This document shows, one piece after another, positions 36,597 to 46,210 of a stretch of 64,000 nt of DNA; the first letter of the stretch is position 1, and each line of letters opens with the position of its first letter. Source of the stretch: Apus apus (lineage: Eukaryota > Chordata > Aves > Apodiformes > Apodidae). The DNA is taken from assembly GCF_020740795.1 (NCBI RefSeq), contig NC_067283.1, forward strand, positions 5,607,659-5,671,658, given 5' to 3'. The position numbers were made by a program, and so were the translations under genes. Under the pieces are notes generated by a model, which saw only the letters and a program-made list of their open reading frames with translations, did no database searches and was not told the origin of the DNA.

Positions 36597-37818
36597 AGAC
36601 TTTCTGAAGCTTTCAGGTAACTTAATCCAAATACTATTCAAGTTATTTCTGATGCCTGCACTACTCCTTGACTGCTATCCATGCCATTTGCCTGCTCCTT
36701 CATCAAGCAGCCCAGCTTAAATGCTGGAACGTTTCCCAGTGCTCTGTTTGTCCAGGAAATACCTTTCCCTACCAACCCGAACAGCTCTGATAGCAGTGGC
36801 AGAATAGCACAGGCAAATGAATCAATTTGTCTCTGCAAGTCTCAGTAATAAGAAAAATAAGGCTATTAAAGACATGCTCTACTCAATTCAGTTGCACACT
36901 AGAGCTTTGGAAACACCAGAACTTTCTTTAACAGTGAACATCAATATGTTACCTACATTAAATGGGAATTCCCTTTTGAGAACACAAGAGGAAGCTTGAA
37001 AGGCACGATGACAGTTCACCAACATCAACAAAACTGGATGCAACTGAACCTTTGCCTCTGCCTGGCAACTTATATGTGTAGAAATATCTTTATTTATGCT
37101 TCTCCAGGGTTGCAACATTCAATTATTTACAATTGAGGTGATACTGTTAACAAGCCAATAATAATTTAAGATTTTAATGCACTGATACACATGAAAACAG
37201 TCTTATCATTGTTATGGAGACAACTGCTTTTAGAATTTCTGTTCATGAGCACCCTGTGCAAGTCCTCAGAGAGGTGTAAACAAGTATGACTGAAAACCTT
37301 GACAGATTTATTATTACTTGCCAGTGAAATGGATAATCTTTTTGAATGCATCATCATCCAGGACTAAATTAAACTGCTTGTATGTTGGCTTCTAGTGTCC
37401 CTGGAGATCTCCCAAAGTATGAGAAGTAAGGACTTACCCCTCCTTCCCTTGGAAGCTGCTCTTAAGCCCCAGCAGCATAGCAGCTATGGCTGTGCCCAGC
37501 CCTGGGCTGTGGCCCTGGTCTGGATTTGTTGGCTTAGCCAGCTAGAAGAGGACAGTGCTCAGGCCCTAACACCCTGCCAGTGTCCAACACACTGGGCTGC
37601 ACAAACTGCAGTAGCTGCCCAGTGCAGAGAAGGGAACCACCCTCTGGCCAGTGTGCTCAGTGGAGACTACGACGCTGCTGATCTGACCAAATGCAGGCGT
37701 TTATGTCAGATGAGCCAAAAAGTTCTCCACATTCTAGACCTGCATTGACTATTATGGCAGGTTTGACACCTAAAGCTCAACTCATTGACCTGCACGTAGC
37801 TGTCTCGGACCATCTGAG
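36597..37818. other. Non-coding interval with a GC-richer patch
   Basis: The segment 37395-37745 is GC-richer than its surroundings and has a 117-codon plus-strand frame, but no recognised domain. It ends 75 bases before a CR1 copy. It could be an unrecognised repeat; I cannot assign it. Confidence 0.35.
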
Positions 37819-38375
37819 ATCATAGAAACACAGAATGGTTTGAGTTGGAAGGGACCTTAAAGATCATCTACTTCCAACCCCTTGCATGGGCAGGGACAAC
37901 TCCCACTAGACCAGGTTGCTCCAAGCCCCATCCAACCTGCCCTTCAACACTGCCAGGGAAGGAGCTTAAACAGCTTCTCTGGGCAACCTGTGCCAGTGTC
38001 TCACCACCCTCACACTAAAGAATTTCTTCCTAATGTCTTACCTAAATCTTGCCTCTCCCAGTTTTGATCTATTACCTCTTGGCCTCTCACTACAAGCTTT
38101 ACCTTGTCCCAAGCCCCTCCCCAGCTTTCCTGGAGCCCCTTCAGGCACTGGAAGGTGCTCTAAGGTCACCATGGAACCTTTTCTTCTCCAGGCTGAACTC
38201 CCTCAGCCTGTCTCCACAGCAGAGTTGCTCTAGCACTCTGATCATCCTGGTGGCCCTTCTCTGCACCCTCTCCAACAGCTCCATGTCTTCCCTGTGCTGA
38301 GGGCTCCAGAGCTGTGCACAGCACCCCAGGTGGGGTCTCACCAGAGCAGAGTAGAGGGGCAGAATCAAGACAAGA
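37819..38375 (-). mobile_element. CR1 LINE 3' fragment
   Basis: The plus strand begins catagaaacacagaatggtt and runs through the antisense 3' UTR to the end of ORF2 (ccttctctgcaccctctcca, cagcaccccaggtggggtct). The minus frame keeps [18 protein letters not shown], a typical CR1 C-terminal ORF2 motif. Confidence 0.96.
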
Positions 38376-39546
38376 GAGGTCTTGTAAATCATCTGCATAA
38401 GTTTGAGATGAAATTAATCTCCTTAAGAAAATGCAGTTTAAACAGGTTTGATCTACTAGATGTTTTTCCTCTTGTTTTTGTACAATGAATTTCTGTAATC
38501 TGTTCTCAGAAATGCCTAGTTCCTATTCTCAGTAATTTTGACCAAAACATACTGTTTGTTTAGAGTCAACTTATTTGATCATTTTAACATTCGTTATAGA
38601 AATACTGTTACACAAGTATTTTGTATTGATAACAAGCTAAGATTATTGATAAAGACATTTTTCCTGATTCTTAATTTTTCTACCTAATTCAACTCATTCA
38701 CTCCGAGTTACAAGCTTGCCGAGTTCAGAGGGTTAATATTTGAAAGTATTTCCTCCTTTGAAATTTTGATTTTGTTATGTTGACTCCTTTATCACTTCTG
38801 ATGAATTCTACAGGAAACAGTTCTGAAAGAAGCCAGAGATCTTTATTCACATTGCACAATTCTTCTGCCATACTGAACAATCCTTAATTACAGGAGCAAC
38901 AGCCAAGAAGTGCCTGTTTTTCTCCACTGACTGAAACAAAGGAACTTAAAACCAACTCGGGGCAGCTCTGTATCCTGTATCTACATATCTAATTGTATTT
39001 TAGAATGGTCAGGACACATTTAATATATCAACTTTCATTTACAAAGGAACCTTTAGAAAACACTGATATTGCAAGGCAGTTGTAATTGCTAAGCATACAA
39101 AGAGCTTTGAAAAACAAGCATGTACAGTTTACAGTTCTCTGCAGAGTCTTTCAGTTCCCTGTTACATTGTTTCAATTCCATTACCATGAATGATAAATGA
39201 CTTTATTTTACAAATTCAGTATCTGCAAATGCTAAGGCCTCGTTTTGCACAACTGACGTAACAACTGCATTATTTCTAGTGGCTTGAAGCCTTTTTTTTT
39301 TTCAAACAGAATTTATTTCTAATCACTTGCCAATTGTCATGTTTTTAAACCTGCATTAGAATTAGCTGGTTTTATAATTGACTGACTTCATTATAAAAGG
39401 AAAATCCTCTGTTGGTGAAGTATTATGGAGGATGCCTAAAATATAACTCTTAGCCTCTTACTGACAACTATATAATCCTGTTTTCACTGTCTAATACACA
39501 ATTAATTATGTAAAATGTTGAAAGTAAAGTTTCAAGAAGTATTTAC

Positions 39547-39718
39547 CAAGAAGCTCGACAAGAATTTTCATCCTCCAGTTAAGGAAGAACCAGTTTTGAC
39601 TAAACCAGTGTGCAGGTAGGTAACCTTTGTGCAATGTCACAGGTGTGACCAGACAGCCCTCTTTGTATATTTGCAGAGACTCGTGTAAATGCAGATTGTT
39701 TTCTGTATCATGCAATTC
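39547..39718 (-). pseudogene. TTC21A: Possible TTC21A relic exon, assignment uncertain
   Basis: The minus strand has a strong acceptor (tttttccctcag), a 172-base open frame (ELHDTENNLHLHESLQIYK ... VELLG) and a donor gtaaat. The frame can be laid on two different TTC21A segments: near residue 285-350 (EPENPSLHL ... ATELGYLFILK) or near residue 620 (GELHEATKVMQDTINEF). Each gives scattered agreement, so I cannot choose. The exon-like architecture and minus orientation fit the locus. Confidence 0.33.
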
Positions 39719-41269
39719 CTGAGGGAAAAAGAATCATGGACAGAAATACAGGAAGCAGAGGCTTGAAACTCTTCTTAACCTCCTTGTACCTCTTTCTCAG
39801 TAGGTCAGGATTTTCCTCTTAGTGGTATAGTCTTGTACGACCTGTTCAGAAAGCCTTTGAATTCCAGATTCCTTGCCTCTAGCTTATATTCAGATCAAAG
39901 AAACTCCAAAGTTACAACCAAATATAAGTAGACCTGATGAAACAGTTTTACCTCCAACCCCTATTTTATTTTCCCACTGGAAAAATAAAATGAGGAAAAA
40001 GTAAACATTCTTCCTCATCAGAAAAAAAGTTTCAGTTTAATGTAGAAATACCCCCCCACACACACACAAAAAATCAATTAATTTTCCCCAGATTATAGTA
40101 AGCAAGAACTGTAATCTATATCATTATAATTTTAGGTACAGTGTACATGAGTTTTTGCATATTTATATTGTATTATATTTGGCTAAGAGTCTGATGAACT
40201 AATTTTACTTTCTAAATAGTGAGAACTTCTGTCTTGTTATGGATGAAATGCCACTTACACACTTCCTCTCTAGGTCCAGGAGGCATTTTCACAGCACTGT
40301 GTCAAGCCATAAAAAACCCCACATTCCTGCATAATGTAATTAATTAGTCTCTCTATTTTTCCTGTTTCTTTTGTTTTCCAGCTCTAAACCAGCTTCATTA
40401 CCTAAAAAGAAATATCCAAACAAAAACGTGCCACTTGTGTTAAACGTTGAAAAGTCATGCAAAGACTAAGAGAGCAGAATGAAAAAAGCCTCCTAATCCT
40501 TGAAACACGTGTAAGGGACTTTTCAGATTGTGTTGAAATCAAAACCATTCAACACTTGCCAGGCTGGAAAGTGAATTAGTAAATTTTTATCCTTTAGAAA
40601 GGATGTATTTTTTTAATGGACTGTTTTTGATACAGGATGTAAATCTCCTGTTGCCTTGTAAGGGGCTTGTGCTCAGTCCCAGCTGCTGCTGAACCTCGGG
40701 GCTCTCCTGTCTGAGCTGCAAGTGTTCTGTGTCTTGCATTCCTAAAATTCATTACCTCTAAAAGAAGAAATAGCTACTAGTTAACGTTCTGAAACACGCT
40801 GGCTCTAATGTTCTAGAAACTCCCATGCAACGTGGCAACTTGAAACTTCAGGGTAGCCCAGAATTATCTTTGAGGTAGCTACATGAAAATAAAACTTGGT
40901 TTCTCTCTGTGAGAATACCCTAATGTGGTCACTCCGAGCCCTGCTATGCAATGCTCTTGTTCAGCAATTTATTGAAGGCTCTGAGCTTCAATTGTTAGTT
41001 GACAAATTGAATAGTCAAGCCTTGCTTAAGTGATGAATAGATATGAGCTAAATTATTTTTCTAAATAAATAAAAATGTGTTGCCAAAGTGTGGTCTGGAA
41101 CAGATTTGATAGATTCAGTGATTCTAGTGACAGCAGTGCTATTTTTGGTACTATTTTATTTAGCAGATTAGAGAAATTTACTTAAAGCATGCCTATTTTT
41201 TTTTTCCTAGATTTGCTTTGTTCTACAACTCCTAATTTAACCTGTGGATGGAACATTGGGCTAATGATT

Positions 41270-41455
41270 ATCCAAGTTGCTGACTGTTGAAACTTGTGAC
41301 AACTAGTACAAAAACCCACCAGCAAAAAACCCTTGTCTATATTTTTACAATTATTATGTGCATAAATGAATTCCAAAAGACAACAGAATGACACACTCAG
41401 ATGGTTCCTTTTGGCTTTTCCTAACTGTAAGACAGCACTTTGCATTTCCCCAGCA
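41270..41455 (-). pseudogene. TTC21A: TTC21A relic exon with IYAH motif
   Basis: The minus strand reads GEMQSAVLQLGKAKRNH, then LSVSFCCLLEFIYAH and NNCKNIDKG. TTC21A residues about 55-110 read QDAISDLESIRHH, DVSLCSTMALIYAH, KRCEIIDRE; TTC21B has SLLALIYAH. The motif V-S-[LF]-C...IYAH..C..ID agrees almost without gaps. A CR1 copy begins at 41491, and no acceptor is visible upstream of the exon, so the insertion or decay probably removed it. Confidence 0.72.
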
Positions 41456-41490
41456 GAGACATTGCAGATGGTTGGTTGAGCCAGATGATA

Positions 41491-41763
41491 TCATAGAATC
41501 ACAGCTCATTTGAAAAGACCTTTAAGATCATCAAGTCCAACCATAACCTAACTCCTGAAACCATTAACCTAAACCCACCAAGTCCAGTGTTTAAACCATG
41601 TCCCCCAGCACCACATCTACACATCTTCTCATCTCCTCCAGAGGTGGTGATTCAACCACCTCCCTGGGCAGCCTATTCCAGTGTTTAATTTCCCTTTCAG
41701 TGAAGAAGTTCCTTATAATATCTAATCTAAACCTCCCCTGGCACAACTTGAGCCCATTTCAGA
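41491..41763 (-). mobile_element. CR1 LINE 3' fragment (left half of an inverted pair)
   Basis: The plus strand shows tcatagaatcacagctcatt, tttaagatcatcaagtccaa and accacctccctgggcagcct, an antisense CR1 3' end. It stops at ttgagcccatttcag, where a second CR1 starts in the opposite direction. Confidence 0.93.
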
Positions 41764-41930
41764 TTGCCCAAGGAGGTTGTGGAAGCCCCATCCCTGGAAG
41801 TGTTCAAGGCCAGGTTGGATGAGGCTCTAAGCAACCTGATCTAGTGGGAGGTGTCCCTGCCTGTTCAGGGGGGATGGATCTAGATAACCATTAAGGTCCC
41901 TTCCAACCCTAACCTTTCTATGATTCCTGT
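41762..41930 (+). mobile_element. CR1 LINE 3' fragment (right half of an inverted pair)
   Basis: Sense CR1: attgcccaaggaggttgtgg, gtgttcaaggccaggttgga, ending aacctttctatgattc. Its 5'-truncated edge directly abuts the truncated edge of the antisense copy. Confidence 0.94.
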
Positions 41931-42439
41931 GGTTTTCTCTTGTCCTGATAAGCAATCACTTAAAAAAGGTATTTGTATAAATTAACTCCGAGCCATCATC
42001 TTGGATCAAGGAGGTTTGTTTCATTTGCATGCTTGGCCACAACAAGCTGCTCTCAGTGCACACGTGTTGTTGTCTGAACGACGTGGAACAGCAAAGAGTA
42101 ACGACCCATGAACACTGACATTAAGAACAGCTGCTTAGGGCTAAACCACAGCTACTTCTAGCCCACTCTCAACCTGCCACAGCAGCTCTAAATCGCCTGG
42201 CAAAGACAAGGACTGGGACAAGTGTAAATTATTTGTCCCCTCAGACGGTCCCCCAGCCTTCAGGTGGCTTCAGCTCAGAAAATATGTTTTGCTGGATTGG
42301 TTTCTGTGTACTTGTTAACCCTTCTCAGAGTCTTCTTCAGTGAACTTGCCCTTGGATCCAAAGAAACTCTTGGCATCACAACGTCCTGTTGTGGAGAGCT
42401 GCAGAACTCAGTTAACTCTTGCATGAAAAATCACCTCCT

Positions 42440-43430
42440 TTTGCTTACTTTGGATGTGTGCCCTCATTGTTTCAACAGTCCCCTTGTTATTAAATGGAAA
42501 GTCAGCAAACACTCAGTTCCCAACTACCCTCTCCACACCAGTTGTGATTTCACAGCACATTTTCTCTTTAACTGTCTCTCTTCCCAATTAAAAAGCCCTC
42601 GTTTAATGCTCATTCCCTATGTGGTAACTCGTGATACCTGTAATCATCCCTGCTGCCCTTTTTTCAAGCTTTCCTATTTCTACTATTTATCTTTTTGAAA
42701 TAGGACGTGTGAGAAAACTACGAGTTGATACAGTAAATCAACGCTGACCATTGTTTTCCTGATAGTTCTTTTGGATTAACATGCATTATTATGGATTTGC
42801 TTTTTTGGCTACTTCTGATTTCTGAAATGAGACATTGTAAACTCTAGCTCTCACTTCAAACTGCTACTGAACAGCTCAGAGCCCACTATTTCACATGTGG
42901 AATTAGCCAGGATTTTCCCCGAGATGTATCATTTTATATCTATCTACACCTAATTATACTGGTGGTTTTATTGCCCACCTAATCTTCCAAGGTCCTTCTG
43001 CAGTTCTGCAATTAATCCTTAGTTTTGCTATCCTGAATAATCCTGTGACATCAGTACACTTTGTCATCTCACTGCTTATCTCTCTTTTTTCCAGGACTTT
43101 TAGAATATGAAGAAAAGCAGGATAAAACAGTGGAGGGTTATGTTTGTCTGTTTTTTGATAACTCTTTGGATGATCTTTCCAAGCAGTGATCATTCACTCC
43201 TATAATCTACTTTTTAACTTTTAACCACCCATCTAAATAAAGATATCTTACAGTATTGCCACCTAGTTTCCTTGATAAACCCTTGATAAGGGGTTTCTTG
43301 AAATCTAAACAACCAGATCACTCCTTTCTGCATGTTTATTAATATCTCTAGGAACTCCAACAGATGTGGGAGACAGGACACCCCTTTATCAGAGCCAGGC
43401 TGATATTCCCAAGAATATAATACTCAGGTA
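42440..43430 (-). mobile_element. Ancient, heavily diverged CR1-like LINE relic
   Basis: The plus strand carries decayed antisense phrases typical of old amniote CR1: taatcatccctgctgccctt, gctatcctgaataatcctg, ctcactgcttatctctcttt followed by ttccag. Near the 5' side are tctaggaactccaacagatg, gacaggacacccctttatca and gagccaggctga. The order matches the antisense reverse-transcriptase region of an old CR1. It is much older than the neighbouring copies. Confidence 0.6.
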
Positions 43431-44248
43431 CCCAGTAAAACTTTCATTTCTCATAATTTTTATTACTTTGTTGACAGAGTCTTACAGACCTTCCCTTTCA
43501 GATTCTGTCTAGAAATAAAATTACACGGCCAACACTGCAGCTCTCCATTGTCACAATTATTATATGAGACCTTCTGAAGAAAAGGAATTAAAAAAAATAT
43601 ATATAATGATGTGATAAGTTTCCCAAGTATGTAGCAGAAAAATGTTTGGCACAATTTTGTGTTTTTCTCAATACCTAGGTGCCCTTCTACCACATGCTCA
43701 AGGAGTACAGTGCACAGATCTGCAATCACAGCTTAGAGATGACACTGTTAAAAGTTACTTAAAAAGGCTTCTGAGAATATCCTGGTCTTTCTTTGGAGAA
43801 GAAATAAGCCAGTATGTATGGCTCTCAAGTATAAATAGGTGTTGAAGCGACAAGGAATTAAAGACTTTCAGTTGGAAGCAAAGGAAGAGGATGGAGAAAG
43901 CAAGTTTATTTTTTTCTCTTCTGTCTTTATGCATTACACTTGAACCACAGAAATTATGTGGATGGATCCTTTTGATAAATGACATCTTGGAGGTGAGAGC
44001 AGTAATTACCAAGTTTTACTAAAATTGATGCTTTTATACTGGAATGAAAGTATTCGGGCAGGAAATAAAACTAGCACTTTAACTATATCCCCATAGTGAT
44101 GCTTCCAATTATTACTATTACTCTAAAAGCTTTCAGAACTTTTCCATTAATGAATAAAGGCAGAATCAAAATTCATCCTAAGTAAAACAGAGTGGAACAG
44201 ACATGAAATGTCAGGGGAATGGAAACATCACCACTTCTTCTTAATTAC
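43431..44248. other. Non-coding interval
   Basis: AT-rich DNA between the old CR1 relic and the TTC21A exon-2-like relic. One minus-strand frame near 43.70 kb shows EHVVEGHL, reminiscent of a later TTC21A segment, but it is out of order. Confidence 0.35.
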
Positions 44249-44378
44249 CGAAACACAAGGTTCTCTGTGTACTGGAAAACAGCAACACTAGACCACTGGT
44301 TTTCCTCTTCAGCTCCAAGGCTGCCGATGGCCTCAGCTGGTGGAAATACTCTTCTTGAGTGTCATACAGAATCTACAC
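44249..44378 (-). pseudogene. TTC21A: TTC21A relic: N-terminal coding exon with in-frame stop
   Basis: The minus strand has acceptor cagttcctgcag, then 130 bases: V-stop-ILYDTQEEYFHQLRPSAALEL, then KTSGLVLLFSS, then donor gtaatt. TTC21A residues about 11-50 read GIIYYSQEKYFHHVQQAAAV and SNDPVLKFFKAYG. The Y-x-[ST]-QE-x-YFH core is the family signature near the N-terminus. A TAG replaces the residue before ILY. The exon lies 1.5 kb from the GORASP1 start on the opposite strand, as expected for the head-to-head arrangement known in mammals. Confidence 0.68.
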
Positions 44379-44619
44379 CTGCAGGAACTGAACAGAAACA
44401 CTTCCGAAACGTGCAAATTAGGTGCGGGTAAAAATAATATTCTCTTTCTGGAGGATACTATCAGGAGCATAGCCTTTAAAAAGGCTGTTAGAGTGGGAAC
44501 ATGAGCCAACTGGTTTTTTTTACAGGGGTTTGTAAAAAAAATATACGTGGAAATGTGGTCAGTGAAAGTCTTGTTGCTTCCACTTACAGGCTCCCAGACC
44601 CAAAGCGCCATTCAAGCTG

Positions 44620-44835
44620 GCTGCTGAGGGACTGCCCCGACCCGAAATCTGAAAGAGAAGCAGTCTGGGGCGTTTTGGGCGAGGGGAGGCCGAGGGCCCC
44701 CCGGCTGCCTGCCTCCCCTCCCCGGGAGCGGTGCCTGGGTCTGCTCCCCTCTCCCCGGAGCCGCAGCCCGGCTCAGGGCTGTCACAGACCCTCTGCGGGC
44801 CGGCCGAGTCCTGACCAGGCTCAGCCACCCGCGCT
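44620..44835 (-). promoter_or_regulatory. GC-rich shoulder; likely site of the former TTC21A first exon/promoter
   Basis: CpG-rich sequence starts abruptly near 44.62 kb, between the relic exon and the minisatellite. By synteny the TTC21A first exon should be here. A minus-strand frame starting at 44828 opens MAEPGQDSAGPQ but is not recognisable as TTC21A. Role inferred from position and composition. Confidence 0.35.
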
Positions 44836-45600
44836 TCTCCTCAAGGGCTTCTCTTCAGCCCTTTCTCCTCAGCGCTGCTTCTCCTCAACCCTTCTCTCCT
44901 CAGCCCTGCTTCTCCACAGCCCTTCTCTCCTCAGCCCTGCTTCTCCACAGCCCTTCTCTCCTCAGCCCTGCTTCTCCACAGCCCTGCTTCTCCACAGCCC
45001 TTCTCTCCTCAGCCTTGCTTCTCCACAGCCCTGCTTCTCCACAGCCCTTCTCTCCTCAGCCTTGCTTCTCCACAGCCCTGCTTCTCCACAGCCCTTCTCT
45101 CCTCAGCCTTTCTCAGGCCTTCTCTCCTCAGCCCTTGTCTCCTCAACCCTTCTCCTCAACCCTTCTCTCCTCAGCCCTTCTTAGCACTGCTTCTCCCCAG
45201 CCCTGCTTCTCCTCAACCCTTCTCTCCCCAGCTCTGCTTCTCCCCAGCCCTTCTCAGCCTTTCTCTTCTCAGCCTTTCTCAGACCTTCTCTCCTCAGTGC
45301 TGCCTCTCCCCAGCCCTTCTCTCCCCAGCCCTGCTTCTCCTCAACCCTTCTCTCCCCAGCCCTTCTCTCCTCAACCCGCTTCATCCTCAGCCCTTCTCTC
45401 CCCAGCCCTGCTTCTCCTCAGCCTTTCTCTTCTCAGCCTTTCTCAGGCCTTCTCTCCTCAGCCCTGCCTCTCCTCAGTGCTGCTTCTCCCCAGCCCTTCT
45501 CTCCCCAGCCTTGATTCTCCTCAGCCTTTCTCAGCCCTTCTCTCCCCAACCCTTCTCTCCCACCCCTTCTCCCCAGCCCCTCCCCCCAGCGCTCCCCCCC
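44836..45600. repeat. Polypyrimidine minisatellite, CTTCTC(T)CCTCAGCC-type units
   Basis: About 0.75 kb of irregular tandem units such as cttctctcctcagccctg and cttctccacagccctg, almost free of purines except for the ag of each CAG. Higher-order blocks are visible: a 60-base combination of three units recurs at 44930-45110. The long open frames across it are low-complexity artefacts (SPQPFSPQPC repeats). The array ends where the GORASP1 CpG island begins, about 240 bases before its ATG. Confidence 0.93.
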
Positions 45601-46210
45601 AGCCGCGCTGCCGCTTCCCGCCCCAGCCCCCGCCAGGCCGCCGAGCCGAGCGGAGCTGCTCGCCCGCTCCCCCGCCCGCCCCGCGCCGCCGCGCTCGGCG
45701 CTCGCTTGCTCGGGCCTGTGACGCCCTCAGCCGAGGGCGCGGCGGGCGATGCTCGGAGCCGCCGCCGCTGCCGCCTGAGCGTCCCGGTCCGTCCCGTCCC
45801 GTCGTGTCCCGGCCCGTCCCGGCCCGCCCGCTGCCGTCGGGCATGGGGCTGGGCTCCAGCTCCGAGCTCCCCAACGGCGGCGCCGAGGGATTCCACGTCC
45901 ACGGGGTGAGGCGGCCGCTGAGGCGGTGGGGGGGGGGTGGGGAGGGGGTCCCGCTTTCCCCCTGCCCGCCCGTGGCGGCTCCGCCAGGCCCAGCCCCGCT
46001 CCCGGCAGCGGCGGGGCCGGCTGTGCCGGCGGTCCCCGGGTGCCCTGTCCCCCGGCTGCCGGCCGGGACCTGCCACGGCGGCTGGGGAGGAGCGGTGCCG
46101 GTGGGCGCCGAGGGCCCGTCCCGCGGCTGCAGCGGGCGGGCAGCCCCGGCCTGCGGGGCCCGGGCAGCAGGGCAGCCCGGGGGAGCTGTGGGGAACGGTC
46201 CTTCTTCTCT
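45600..46210 (+). promoter_or_regulatory. CpG island covering GORASP1 first exon
   Basis: Very GC- and CpG-rich sequence flanks the GORASP1 start codon on both sides, including GGCCCGTCCCGGCCCG-type runs just upstream. No TATA box. This is a housekeeping-type promoter. In mammals GORASP1 and TTC21A are head-to-head, so this island was probably once bidirectional. Confidence 0.7.

Noticed and set aside
43690-43760. Minus-strand EHVVEGHL, resembling TTC21A CHILEGHL near residue 390
   Set aside because: It would lie between the relic exons for residues about 12-50 and 55-110, out of order. It also needs a frameshift, so a chance match is likelier.
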